Assembly (NCBI GenBank): GCA_023091735.1
Contig: JALKBU010000200.1
Coordinates: forward strand, 1-61,851
Direction of reading: 5' to 3'
DNA length: 61,851 nucleotides
Source of the DNA: Trichomonas tenax
Lineage: Eukaryota > Parabasalia > Trichomonadida > Trichomonadidae
Each line of letters starts with the position of its first letter. Within the stretch, counting starts at the first letter, position 1. Positions 51,255 to 61,232 of this stretch are shown here, piece after piece. The position numbers and the translations under genes were made by a program. The notes under the pieces were generated by a model. The model was not told where the DNA came from. It did no database searches and saw nothing but the letters and a program-made list of their open reading frames with translations.

Positions 51255-51899
51255 TTAGTTTGCGAATGTTTCGAGTGTTGACGTTAATTGTGCATCCAAA
51301 GAGTGTGAAACGATGGATTTCAAGCAGGATTCATTTCTCTGCTTAATAAGTGCGAGTTTTTGCATGTAGAGGTCGATTAGATCGATATATTTGTTCTTTT
51401 CGTCGTTTGTAATTTTAATTTCATATTGAATTGCGTCTAATTCATTTGCATACTGTGCATCAATAGCTACAATCTCATTGCGCCTTTTTTCAATGAGTGC
51501 TTGGTATTTTAAGACGTTTCTAGCCTCTTTTTCTAATTGTTGAGTTAATCTTTCAATTTCTGATAATTTTATGGTATTTTCATTATCACCTCCCTTGAAA
51601 TGCTTGATTTTTGATTCTTGTTCAGCGATTTTGTTTCGTAATTCGACTAATTGTTTATTGAGTGTTTGTTTGTTCTTATCTTTCATCTGATGTTTCTTTT
51701 TTTCGTCATTAAGAATCGCGTCTAACTCTCTGTGCTTGTATTCAAGCTCTGTGACTGATAATTTTTCTTCTTCGAGATTTGAATAAAGAGAAGAGAGCTC
51801 ACTTCTCGCGCCGTCAATCTGCGCGTTGAGAATTTTGACAAGTTTGTCCTGTGGAATGGCAAGAATATCTTCATCAGTGAGCTCTGTCGCATGTAACAT
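51255..51899 (-). CDS. coiled-coil protein
   Basis: A 214-residue protein from ATG 51899. The first 30 residues (LTDEDILAIPQDKLVKILNA) form a short globular or capping helix, and residues 30-195 are a continuous coiled coil with a short break at HFKGGDNENT (residues about 100-110). No other motif. Convergent with the DENN gene. Cytoskeletal or tethering role possible; no family named. Confidence 0.75.
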   Translation of the reverse strand: MLHATELTDEDILAIPQDKLVKILNAQIDGARSELSSLYSNLEEEKLSVTELEYKHRELDAILNDEKKKHQMKDKNKQTLNKQLVELRNKIAEQESKIKHFKGGDNENTIKLSEIERLTQQLEKEARNVLKYQALIEKRRNEIVAIDAQYANELDAIQYEIKITNDEKNKYIDLIDLYMQKLALIKQRNESCLKSIVSHSLDAQLTSTLETFAN

Positions 51900-52545
51900 T
51901 TTTTTTGAATAGATTCCCTACTTTATTTTATCACACCCTTTTTACAAAATTTAATGGATCCTCTATTTTGCTTTTTTCCCGCATCTTCTTTATTTCAAGG
52001 TTTGTTCACAGCATATTTATATCCAACACATTGATGCCTTTATATGTTTCACATCAGTTTTTTGTTTCAATGAGATTTTAACATCGAGAATCTCTCAATG
52101 TCATTCAAAAATGCATATATTTTTAAGTAAATATGCTTAATATATTAGAATTTCAGGAGTATGCTTGGAATTTTAGTTTGCAAATTTTTTCTCAGCTCTA
52201 TCATAGTGAAAAATCAATAGTAAAAATCCAGATGAATAAGGTTCTAAACATTTGAGAGAAACTCATAGAATTTTTCTATGAGTTTCTCAATTCATTTTCA
52301 CTTCCATATTTTGAAAAACTGCGAATAAATGAGTTGATTCTTAGCCACCTATATAATGATATAGACATATTGCTGAATAGTTTATATATAACATCATTTT
52401 TGATTTAACGCATCTGTGTATTAAAGAAAAAGAAGCATTAAGTTTAGGGATATTTACATGACAAAAACAAATTGATTTGCCAAAAAATGTTTACAAGGCA
52501 GAAAGAGTGAAAAATTTTAGAGGTCACTTTTGATAAAAGTGACAA
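51900..52545. promoter_or_regulatory. divergent region with hairpin and elements
   Basis: A perfect 15-base inverted repeat is at 52256-52288. Toward the NOL12 gene are the minus-oriented element TTTACATGACAAAA (52453-52466) and TTTACAAGGCA (about 52491). No gene. Confidence 0.5.
52256..52288. repeat. perfect inverted repeat, 15-base arms, 3-base loop
   Basis: GAGAAACTCATAGAA, TTT, TTCTATGAGTTTCTC. The arms are exact reverse complements. It lies about 260 bases before the NOL12 ATG and about 360 from the divergent coiled-coil gene. Confidence 0.85.
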
Positions 52546-52911
52546 ATGGGCAAAGAAAAAACTGAAATTGTCTTCGATGCCGAATCGAGGCGCAGCTTTT
52601 TGCTTGCAAACAGACACGCAAAGGAAATACGAAAGAACAAAGCTATTAGACGTAATCAGGAACGACTTAAAGAAGAACGAAAGGAAAGACAACGCCAAAG
52701 AAAGGAAAAAGATGAAGAATTTGCTAGAGAATTATCAGAAAAGCAGAGAAAATTAGGTGTTAAGCCTATGTCTATAATTACACAGAGATATTCGACATTT
52801 ATTCCAACTATTGAGGTTGAGGCAACTAAGCAAATAGAAGAAGCCCATGAGGAGGATGTTGCTGAGGACGGAGTCACAGAAAAACCTGCCACTGAAGAAA
52901 AAACACAATAA
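52546..52911 (+). CDS. NOL12: NOL12/Rrp17-family nucleolar protein
   Basis: A 121-residue protein from ATG 52546 (human about 213). Residues 6-70 carry the family core: IVFDAESRRSFLLANRHAK (compare LSFDEEKRREYLTGFHKRK), followed by a long charged helix with KAIRRNQERLKEERKERQRQ (compare KAAIEEIKQRLKEEQRKLREE). The C-terminal third is acidic and disordered. Rrp17/NOL12 works in 5' trimming of pre-rRNA and 60S subunit maturation in the nucleolus; the yeast protein has 5'-3' exonuclease activity. The C-terminal basic tail of larger relatives is absent. Confidence 0.85.
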   Translation: MGKEKTEIVFDAESRRSFLLANRHAKEIRKNKAIRRNQERLKEERKERQRQRKEKDEEFARELSEKQRKLGVKPMSIITQRYSTFIPTIEVEATKQIEEAHEEDVAEDGVTEKPATEEKTQ

Positions 52912-53530
52912 TAGAGTTATATAAAATTAGATGTATTTATAGATTACAAATCCACTCATTTTTCACATACAATAATCACATACGCATGAGTTCAATGTTC
53001 AACTCATGAAAATATATTTTCAATATTTTATTTTAACCGGCAATATCATATAATATAATAACAACACATCATGCGCTTAGACACTTAATACAATCACATT
53101 AATATTAGTGACTGATTTTGATATAATTTTTTTTCTTAATATCAAATAGTTGTATTTAACAAACATGGACAAGTGGAATGAGAAGGCATACATTAGTCCT
53201 TGTATTTAATAAATTAAAAAGTATACCTTGCGAAGATAATGAAAATTTTATAATGAACTCGTAATTAAATGAAGATTTATCTATTGTATTATATTGGGAA
53301 TAATGAATAATGATTATCAAGTGAATGAAATGCGGTGATTGTCGATTAAAATAAGAAAATTTTTGAAAGAATAATGACTTAAATTGGCTTTTTGAGTGAA
53401 TTAATCATCAAATTCTTTTCCCATCGTTTAGAGCATTGCTGTTTTCTATGTTAGAAGCCTCCAATGTTAAGACAATGTAAAAGTTTTGCACATTTTGATT
53501 TTCTATCGTTTAAAAAATAAATAAAAAAAA
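52912..53530. other. AT-rich spacer
   Basis: Nothing recognised in 619 bases: no protein-like frame, no copy of the recurrent element, and no clear Inr before the ATG at 53531, which instead follows a run of A. Confidence 0.45.
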
Positions 53531-54427
53531 ATGAGTGAACAAGAAAATAAGAAAGAACTCGAGAAAGACCCAACAAACACATTCCTTACCGGAGTAAACA
53601 TCGATGTAGACGCGTGGAGGGAGCAGACTGTCGAAGAATTAACGGCCTGGCTCAATGATATCAAAAATAAAAAGACAGAATTTGGCGATTCATTGGTAGA
53701 TTTCCCAGAAGGATGGGACCAGGGCCAGAACCTATCTACAAATCAGCAGATAGAAGTTATAGCGAAAGGTTTAGCATCGAAATTACAAGGAGCAGAGGCA
53801 AAGGAGGCTCAACAGGACTTACAGAACATCAGAGCACAAGCTGATAAACTCAAGCAGCTCGAAAAACAACTCGCAGCACTCGATGCCGATGATGATGAAA
53901 TCGAACCAACTTTATCTAAGGAAGACGAAGATTTTCTCGATGAGGAAATTGTTATCCCCAACATCGACGTTTCGGGACCGAATCCATTTGAAATTGATGC
54001 TGAATCGATGAAAAGATTGAAAGAAATCGATGAAAAACTTGGCATTAAGGAAGAAGAAATGAAGGCTCCAACGAGAACAATGGAAGAGATCAATAATGAT
54101 ATCCTCAAGTTCTATCAGAACACTGAAGATAAACCAGAAGATGTTTCTTTAATCCTTGGTGAAGAACAAGAGTTCCATCTCGATGGAAACTCAGCCAAAG
54201 AGTCTGACTCTCAGTCACCACCTAAGTCACCTGCTGAGCCAACGTCTGTATTAAAGTCTCCCGCTGAAACAACTTCTGCGCTAAAATCTCCGCCACACAA
54301 AATACCCTTGAAATCTCCGCTTCCTTCTGCACTAAATCAGAAGCCAATTCCGCCGCTACAGCAAATCACAGGTGATCTTGGAATCAAACCAACGAGATCT
54401 AAGAAGCCCGTTCCAAAGAAGCAGTGA
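53531..54427 (+). CDS. acidic, partly disordered protein with Ser/Pro repeats
   Basis: A 298-residue protein from ATG 53531. Residues 25-110 are helical with a short coiled coil; residues 120-215 are acidic, with a helix AESMKRLKEIDEKLGIKEEE. Residues 225-298 are low-complexity, with repeated K-S-P units (PPKSPAEPTSVLKSPAE, ALKSPPHK, LKSPLPS) and a basic end. The repeated K-S-P sites are likely targets of proline-directed kinases (inference). Family not recognised. Confidence 0.7.
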   Translation: MSEQENKKELEKDPTNTFLTGVNIDVDAWREQTVEELTAWLNDIKNKKTEFGDSLVDFPEGWDQGQNLSTNQQIEVIAKGLASKLQGAEAKEAQQDLQNIRAQADKLKQLEKQLAALDADDDEIEPTLSKEDEDFLDEEIVIPNIDVSGPNPFEIDAESMKRLKEIDEKLGIKEEEMKAPTRTMEEINNDILKFYQNTEDKPEDVSLILGEEQEFHLDGNSAKESDSQSPPKSPAEPTSVLKSPAETTSALKSPPHKIPLKSPLPSALNQKPIPPLQQITGDLGIKPTRSKKPVPKKQ

Positions 54428-54610
54428 TTTATTCATGATTTTAATTGATATTTTTGTAATTTGTTCCATTTGTGTAAAGTCAAAATTATTTGATTCGTAG
54501 GTAATATACTGAAAGTATTTTTATTGAATAAAACAAAAACATTTGATTTGTGATAAAAAATAAAATGAATAAATCGTAAATTATGAATACATACATAACA
54601 ATTTAATGAA

Positions 54611-54907
54611 TTACTCAGATTTCTTCTTCCGTTTTGGTGTTGTTTGCTGTGGTTCTGGTTCATGTTCGGATTCTTCAGCATCTTTTTCATTATTTTCATC
54701 GTCTTCTATTTCATCGGAGTCATCGTTAAGTCCTGTGTCTGAAATCTCCACGTCATCGTCGTCAGACGAAACTGGAGCGAAAAGCGGAATATCATCAGAA
54801 TCAGGCTTGATTTCATTAACTTCGATCGGCGGAGGCTTCGGGAGAACCAATGACGCGTAAATTTCGTCCGGTCTCTGTATTTCGGACTGAGAACAACAAA
54901 GTCCCAT
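54611..54907 (-). CDS. small acidic protein with N-terminal lipidation signal
   Basis: A 98-residue protein from ATG 54907. It starts MGLCCSQSE: Gly2 is suited to N-myristoylation and Cys4/Cys5 to palmitoylation, the dual-acyl pattern used by Src-family kinases and G-alpha subunits to reach the plasma membrane. The remainder is disordered, with a long Asp/Glu/Ser-rich centre (SSDDDDVEISD) and a basic C-terminus (TPKRKKKSE) holding a nuclear-localisation-like cluster. No enzyme domain. A membrane-bound regulatory or scaffold peptide is plausible; function unknown. The window also encodes a DHHC acyltransferase. Confidence 0.75.
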   Translation of the reverse strand: MGLCCSQSEIQRPDEIYASLVLPKPPPIEVNEIKPDSDDIPLFAPVSSDDDDVEISDTGLNDDSDEIEDDENNEKDAEESEHEPEPQQTTPKRKKKSE

Positions 54908-55166
54908 TTTTTATTTGTCACTTTTTAACAGTGAAATTTTGGGCGAAACGTTTTTAATTTCTTTTTATATTGATTTTGGAGATTTTTATTGATATAACAG
55001 TTATATTTGGAATGAATGGAGTTTGGAAAACACGGATATACATAATAATAAACAAATAATATGTATTATATAAAATCTCTAAAAAACATTTTATATCATA
55101 CATAACGCGAAACTAACCAAACTCAGCATTACCACATCAAAAAAATTGGGTTAAGTTGATTGATTT

Positions 55167-55438
55167 TCATTTTGCAACTTTTTCAAATTCAGAATCATGA
55201 AATTCATCATTTCCTGAAACAGTATTATTTTGATCAATTTGATGATCACTTTCTACATAATCTATTGAACCATTTGATTTGCTATTTCTTCTTCTGTTAT
55301 CATCTGTTTCATTTTTCCTTTGATCATCAGGTAAATCATTATTTCGTCTTCTATTGAGATCATTGTCTAAGTCATCTGTTTCATTTTTAATTCCGTTTCC
55401 TCCTTCTGATAAATCTTTGTGATGATCTACTTCATTTT
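55167..55438 (-). pseudogene. detached hydrophilic tail of the GT-C-like protein
   Basis: A frame without ATG directly downstream of the stop of the next gene, offset by one base. It encodes the same Asp/Asn/Arg/Lys/Glu-rich composition with RRRN and NETDD repeats as the last 110 residues of the upstream frame. It looks like the continuation of the tail after a frameshift in a run of eight A. Confidence 0.6.
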
Positions 55439-57769
55439 TCAATATATTATTTTTTTTCGAGTTTCCTCTTCTGGCAAATCTTCGTCATTATTTGGTCCTC
55501 TTTTGTGATCATTATTTTTCTCATATCTACAACTGTTCATTCTTCTTTTTACTTCTCCTTCTGGTGAATCATGAATTTCATCATCATTTTCAGGAATTCT
55601 TCCTGTGTGATCACCTGAAATCTTATCAGAATGCATTTCATCTCCTAAATCATCATTTCTGCGACTTTCATCATCAGCAAAATGTGGTGGATGATCTCCT
55701 CTTGTTGTTGGAATTGTGGAGCTAAAACCGGCAGTTGGCGAAATATCATGATCATGAATGAAAGAGTCCTGTTTGTTATTTTGTTCAACTTTCTTCTGAA
55801 TATTCAAAGAATAATTCGAAACAATTGTGTAAACAGTGATGTTGATGTTTTCGTATATAACTTGCCAATTATCCTCATTATCACCGGTGTTGAAATGAAA
55901 TTTGTTGTGAGTGCCTCTAAACACGTGTGTAATGTTATTCTTCAAGAAGACTTTAGCATCACCATTACTGTTGAATAAACTCTGTTTGAATCGATTTCTT
56001 TCGTGGAAGTCTAAACCGTGGCTTTGTATCCATCCAGGGTATCCCATAACAACAGGTCTTCCTCCAAGTGAGCATTCAGGCTGTTCTGTAGATTCATCAC
56101 CAAGGAAATAGCTGTCAGGACTCGTGTTTTCAGCAATCCAATATCCAAATTTTTCCTGATTCTCATCAAATACCTCTGTTGGTGCAACTAAAAACATCAT
56201 AATACAAAGAGCACCAGCGATGATTGATCCAACCATTTGAGTAACGAAAAGGAAGCAGTTAAGCTTCGGTCTGTCTCCATTCTTATATCGCGTGTAGAAA
56301 GAGAATATATATTGCAATGCAAATGGCACTGCAACAGGAATCCATCCGTCATAGAAAACTTTGATGTTATCGAGTGCCCAATCTTGATACTGAACAAAGT
56401 TAGAAACAAAGAAAACGAAAAGGCCAGGAACATACATTGATATCTGATCTGATTTGACTGTTGCCCAGCCTCCTACTAAAGCAGCAAATCCAAAAATACC
56501 AAGTGAAAGCCACCATGATTTAATTAATCCCCAAAATCCAGGATAAACTTCTTTCGTGACTTGTGTTATGTTCAGGAATGCTTTTTTGTTGTCATTCAGT
56601 CTCCTGAAGAATGGAGGAAGCTGTGGAAATGCCATAATGTTTGCAACAATGCCATAAAACAGCCACATCAAGAAAAACTTTTTCCATTTCGATTTGTCTT
56701 TGTATGGGAATGTTGTGACACAATAAGCGATCGACCACTGTGCCATTGCCATGTATGCATGTGCCTGAACTTGCGGAGTAAGTCCTGTCAATATTGATGC
56801 GATAATCATGAAATTAAACTCTTCTTTTCTTATTGCATGAAAAATCAAGAAAATGCTCCAATAACAAAGCGGAACTCCGAACAAAGAGGACCTCTGGGGA
56901 ATCAGCAAATGCATTACAGTCTGAAACCAATACGCATCAAAGTCGCTTGGCCAATGATGAACGAAATCAAAATAATTATCTTCTCTTACAGACCAATCTG
57001 TAGTTAATTCAACCCATGTAACAAAAGACAAACCTCCGAGTGTCAAAAATGACAATATGCATACACACGCTTGCATACTGTCATTTAAGAAATATTTTGA
57101 AATAGAATAAACCGATAAAATTACTGAATACATCATCAAAGCTGATGGAAGGAATAGAGACTGCTGCATTGAAGCATCTCCTGTTGTTATAAGCGCCGCA
57201 GACAAGAAATCAGGCATCAATGGATAGGCCAATTTAACACCATGGAAAAACGGAGAATTGACATCGTAAAACGACTTTCTAATGTAATTTGGACCATATG
57301 CGAATGATGAAATGATGTTTAAGTGAAAAGGAAGGTCAGAATACGCTGCTCCTTTCGTATTGCGTCCGTGACTAAGCATTGCCCAATAAACGGTCACTCC
57401 GAGGTAAAATAGTGCCAAAATGACTGTCCATCTGTGAATATAATCGTATTTTAGCTTTAATCGGAAATTTATATTTCTATTGACAAATTTAAATGTGATT
57501 CCTAGGACGGAATACACACCCACAGCCATATAACCGTGGTATAGTGTCATCGGAATGAAGTAAGACGTGATATAAATGAGCCAAGATAACGAAATCAGGC
57601 CAATGGGGAATCCTATGGCCATTCTGCTGAAGAAACCGACAGCAGTACCGACCACTGTTGTCACAAACTGATATCCAAAGTAACAACAAGAAATGATTTC
57701 AAAAGCCCAAATGCAATGAAAATACAAAACACAAAATAATATGATTTTGTTAAGACAACAATAAAACAT
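55439..57769 (-). CDS. polytopic GT-C-like membrane glycosyltransferase
   Basis: A 776-residue protein from ATG 57769 with about 12 hydrophobic spans in residues 1-550. After the first spans is the luminal motif YSDLPFHLNIISSF with an acidic residue in the usual GT-C catalytic loop position. After the last span is a luminal domain with SYFLGDESTEQPE and GGRPVVMGYPGWIQSHGLD, then the acidic-basic tail. GT-C enzymes use dolichol- or polyprenyl-linked sugars in the ER or Golgi. I recognise the architecture, not a specific family. The ATG lies only 34 bases after the Raptor stop, with no visible element. The C-terminus is frameshifted. Confidence 0.6.
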   Translation of the reverse strand: MFYCCLNKIILFCVLYFHCIWAFEIISCCYFGYQFVTTVVGTAVGFFSRMAIGFPIGLISLSWLIYITSYFIPMTLYHGYMAVGVYSVLGITFKFVNRNINFRLKLKYDYIHRWTVILALFYLGVTVYWAMLSHGRNTKGAAYSDLPFHLNIISSFAYGPNYIRKSFYDVNSPFFHGVKLAYPLMPDFLSAALITTGDASMQQSLFLPSALMMYSVILSVYSISKYFLNDSMQACVCILSFLTLGGLSFVTWVELTTDWSVREDNYFDFVHHWPSDFDAYWFQTVMHLLIPQRSSLFGVPLCYWSIFLIFHAIRKEEFNFMIIASILTGLTPQVQAHAYMAMAQWSIAYCVTTFPYKDKSKWKKFFLMWLFYGIVANIMAFPQLPPFFRRLNDNKKAFLNITQVTKEVYPGFWGLIKSWWLSLGIFGFAALVGGWATVKSDQISMYVPGLFVFFVSNFVQYQDWALDNIKVFYDGWIPVAVPFALQYIFSFYTRYKNGDRPKLNCFLFVTQMVGSIIAGALCIMMFLVAPTEVFDENQEKFGYWIAENTSPDSYFLGDESTEQPECSLGGRPVVMGYPGWIQSHGLDFHERNRFKQSLFNSNGDAKVFLKNNITHVFRGTHNKFHFNTGDNEDNWQVIYENINITVYTIVSNYSLNIQKKVEQNNKQDSFIHDHDISPTAGFSSTIPTTRGDHPPHFADDESRRNDDLGDEMHSDKISGDHTGRIPENDDEIHDSPEGEVKRRMNSCRYEKNNDHKRGPNNDEDLPEEETRKKIIY

Positions 57770-57803
57770 AAAACTTTTATAATAAAATCTATATAAAGTA
57801 TTA

Positions 57804-60800
57804 CTATATTAAATTATAACTATGAACATCGCCCATGTGTCCAAAGAAGTAAACAACTGGGTACTGTTCGCTTAGAGCGAACAAGCTTCCTGGTTCAACG
57901 GGCGCCTGGAGCTCGTGTGTGACAGAAAGATCGGCCCTGCAGACGAACGGTCTGTTGGCGAGAGGCGCTAAGATGAAGAATGGATCTTTCTTGTGACAAG
58001 CGAAATGCGCGATTCCAGGTGAGTATTTGTTTCCACAAGTATTCATAACATTTGTTTTTGGATCCCAGACAAGTGTTCTGCCGTTCTCGCACGCGCAGTA
58101 AACAAGTCCAGCATTGTTTCCTGCGATGGAAACGATCTTTCCGTCAAGGTTCAATGAAAGTGAAGATTCGAGCCCGTTCGTTGTGTCGAATGCTCTCACG
58201 GAGCCATTCTCGAAGCCAACAATGACTAAACCGTCGACACTTGGATGTGCATAAGCGCATGAAACTTTAGACTTCGAATCTGTGAAACTATATTCTCCAG
58301 TCAAAAGGCCGTATGTTGGATCCCATGTTGTGATTCTTCCGTTGCCTCTGACTGCATAAAGATATCTGCCTTTGCTGCAAATGAAGCCAACATCTTTTGG
58401 TGGATTTGGTTCAACACGCCACTGTGCTGTGACCTTCTTGAGAGCTGGTAAGACAATTGAAATCACACCATCATCTGTGATGACAGCAACAGCTGCTTGT
58501 GACTTAATAATCAATGCGCAGCAATGAGAAACATCACCAATTTTATGCTCTTGGAATGTTGACAATGTTTCATCATAAATCCTGAATATTCCTTCATGGC
58601 ATCCAACAGCAATTGACAAACCGCCAGGAACGACAACAGAGCACTTTGGTGGTGTTGGAAGTGTGCACTCAGCTCTGAGTTGCAAGTGAGCAGTCGCAAG
58701 ATCGAATGTTCCGTAGTCTCTTGTATAGCGACGCATCCTTTGGAATGATTCTGTTCTTGGACGACTGACATTTGCAGCAAAGAGTCCTGATGTTGTTGCC
58801 TGCATCAATTGGCTTGAAATAGATGGAATATCTTCATCATTCTCTTCGTCATCATCGTAGTCGTGCTTTCCTTCAACTGCTTTCATTGTGTTTTGGAGCA
58901 ATTTAGTTGCTTTAGTTGAAATTCTTGGAACAGCATCATGAGAAAGAGCATGCATCAAGCAAATGCAGAGATTGGATGAAACAAAGTCCATCTTAGCAGA
59001 TCTAGCAACTTGATCGACAGCTAAGCAAACAGACTTGAATAATTGAATGTCATGTGTGCCAATGAATGATTCGAGAAGATTGTTGTATGATGGGAAGCTT
59101 GATTGAGGATGATCGAAGAATCTAACAATGCTCTTGTGCATGCATTCAGAGTATTTGTAGACAAAGATCAATAAAGCGAATCTAACATGCATCGAAATAT
59201 CAGAGATTGTTGTAGAAACTAGCATCAACAGAATTGTGTTAAAGAAATCATCAGTAACTTGTAACATAGATGATAAAGCCAAAATTGCTGAAGCACGTAC
59301 TTCAAATGAGCTGTGTCGCAATCCAGCAGCTATTTGAAGATGGAGAGGAATATCTGAGATAAGCTGTAAATCAAGCCTCGAATCAGAAAATGCGATGGCA
59401 AACAAAATATTCATCCATGTTAAAAGGAATGGTCCATTCTTCTTCATTGCCTGGAACAAGTTCGCTAAGAATGATTTCGTGCATATCTGCTGTCTGACGC
59501 TCTTAACTCTATCTTGAGAGATAACTAAGAATGATGCAACTAAGCCTCTTGTTTCTTCACTAATTTCTGTATTAAAAATCGCTGATGTCAATTTTGAGAA
59601 ATCACTTAATGGTGAAACCTCTGTTATAAGTTTGTTCTCTTCATAAGCGAGCATCAAAAGCAAGAAAACAATATGGTGAGCTTCAGGTCCGAATTCTGTT
59701 AATCTTTGAGCAGCTGCTGAATACAAAAATGGCGTAACTAACTTTTGTGCATATTGAGATCCCAAACTCGCGTAATCAGCCAAGAGACTGAAAGCGTGTG
59801 TACAGCTGGCATCAGAGAAAGGAGCATGGCAAGCAACAGTGAGCATTGGAAGAGTGGCTTCATCCTCCCTTCTGCTCTTCAACAAACTCTGCAAACTCGT
59901 CAAACAATTCGAGAAGAAATCTGTGCTTAATGCTGGTCTTGGTGTTTGTGTTGATGTTATCCATAAATCAGCAGCTGTTGTCCACTGCTTCCACATTGGA
60001 TGTCTGTTCATGTGAGGAAGCGCTGGATAAATTTGTGGATGAACATTGTAATCATTCAACAAAAATCGTGCAAGAACGAAATTACGGAATAAAAGCGATG
60101 TGATTTTGTCTTTGCGGAATAATTTTGTGAATATTGCTGGTGGAAGTGTGTCTGCAGCGATTGCATCGATTGTTGCTGATAATATTGCTGATAAATGAGC
60201 ATGCTCATGAGATTCAAATGCGAGGATGTTCTTGATATATGACAATAATTCATCTGGATTTGGAAAAGATAAACCGTAATAGTGAATAATATGAAATAAA
60301 ATCGCAGCTGGAACAGGAGAAGCGAGAATTGATGATAAAAGATCTCTCGGAAGCCTTGTGTCAATAGGAATCTGCTCACCAATATCTGTTGCACACATGC
60401 AATAATAATCTTTCCAATCAACTTGACGAATATAAGCTGTTGCTTGTCCAATAGGGTTTGTTGGAACAGCAAGTATCTTCTCTTGGTTCTTTTTAGATAT
60501 CTTTTCGAATGTTTGAAGCACAACAGCCGCGTTATCACAATCAAAAATATACCATGAAGGAGGTTTGATTCCGGAGAAGATGGTTTTCAGTTTAACAGGT
60601 GATGGTTGAAGTGTCAATGGATCAGATGCGTAAATATGTTCAGAAGTTATCGTTGGATATCCAAATCCGACATATTGGAAAATAATTCGGCCGGTTGGAA
60701 TATCGCGTCTTGTTTGAGAGATCTGAGAGAGCCTCTCTGAAGAAGGAGGACAGTTTGCGGCAAATCTGATTTGATTTCTTAAATTTTGATATGACGTCTT

Positions 60801-61232
60801 ATAAAACGCGTACAATGACTTTGGATCGATTGTTGGTGTTGAAAGTGTCCACGCAAAGATCGGTGGTCGTGAATTAAAATAATCTGATTCAATTAATTTG
60901 TATTGGATGGGCCTCATCATGTTTAATATGACGCACTCGATGGGTTCCGGATCTGGCTCAACGTATCTTTTATCTTTTCGAAGTTCTGCGATTTTATCTA
61001 ACGAATTAAGAAAACAGAAGCATGTTTGGGTATTTTTGCCACCGAAAACGATATCAACATCTTCGAGTTGTTTCTCGATTGGTTGACGAAAAATGATTTG
61101 CGAGTTAAATGCTGAAGAAGATTTATTATTTAACAGTGAATTTCCCTGTAGCTTCATGTCTTCTGACGTCTCACCTTCAGAGTAATCATAATCTGATTGC
61201 TCAGTGAATTTCATGTTCTCGGTTCGACGCAT
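57804..61232 (-). CDS. RPTOR: Raptor, regulatory subunit of TOR complex 1
   Basis: A 1142-residue protein. I start at ATG 61232; the open frame reaches ATG 61343, but the first 37 codons of that version are made of promoter elements (TTTACATGGCAA at 61318-61329 and TTTTGACATTTGACA). Residues about 50-260 are the caspase-like RNC domain (GRIIFQYVGFGYP and SWYIFDCDNAAVVL, then the CATDIGEQIPIDTRLPRDLL block). Residues 350-700 are HEAT repeats, with an acidic loop around 780. WD40 repeats follow from about 840 to the end (GGLSIAVGCHEGIFRIYDE). Raptor recruits substrates to TOR kinase at lysosomes. The family's HYNGHG is QYVGFG here, so the His of the pseudo-active site is gone. Confidence 0.93.
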   Translation of the reverse strand: MRRTENMKFTEQSDYDYSEGETSEDMKLQGNSLLNNKSSSAFNSQIIFRQPIEKQLEDVDIVFGGKNTQTCFCFLNSLDKIAELRKDKRYVEPDPEPIECVILNMMRPIQYKLIESDYFNSRPPIFAWTLSTPTIDPKSLYAFYKTSYQNLRNQIRFAANCPPSSERLSQISQTRRDIPTGRIIFQYVGFGYPTITSEHIYASDPLTLQPSPVKLKTIFSGIKPPSWYIFDCDNAAVVLQTFEKISKKNQEKILAVPTNPIGQATAYIRQVDWKDYYCMCATDIGEQIPIDTRLPRDLLSSILASPVPAAILFHIIHYYGLSFPNPDELLSYIKNILAFESHEHAHLSAILSATIDAIAADTLPPAIFTKLFRKDKITSLLFRNFVLARFLLNDYNVHPQIYPALPHMNRHPMWKQWTTAADLWITSTQTPRPALSTDFFSNCLTSLQSLLKSRREDEATLPMLTVACHAPFSDASCTHAFSLLADYASLGSQYAQKLVTPFLYSAAAQRLTEFGPEAHHIVFLLLMLAYEENKLITEVSPLSDFSKLTSAIFNTEISEETRGLVASFLVISQDRVKSVRQQICTKSFLANLFQAMKKNGPFLLTWMNILFAIAFSDSRLDLQLISDIPLHLQIAAGLRHSSFEVRASAILALSSMLQVTDDFFNTILLMLVSTTISDISMHVRFALLIFVYKYSECMHKSIVRFFDHPQSSFPSYNNLLESFIGTHDIQLFKSVCLAVDQVARSAKMDFVSSNLCICLMHALSHDAVPRISTKATKLLQNTMKAVEGKHDYDDDEENDEDIPSISSQLMQATTSGLFAANVSRPRTESFQRMRRYTRDYGTFDLATAHLQLRAECTLPTPPKCSVVVPGGLSIAVGCHEGIFRIYDETLSTFQEHKIGDVSHCCALIIKSQAAVAVITDDGVISIVLPALKKVTAQWRVEPNPPKDVGFICSKGRYLYAVRGNGRITTWDPTYGLLTGEYSFTDSKSKVSCAYAHPSVDGLVIVGFENGSVRAFDTTNGLESSLSLNLDGKIVSIAGNNAGLVYCACENGRTLVWDPKTNVMNTCGNKYSPGIAHFACHKKDPFFILAPLANRPFVCRADLSVTHELQAPVEPGSLFALSEQYPVVYFFGHMGDVHSYNLI

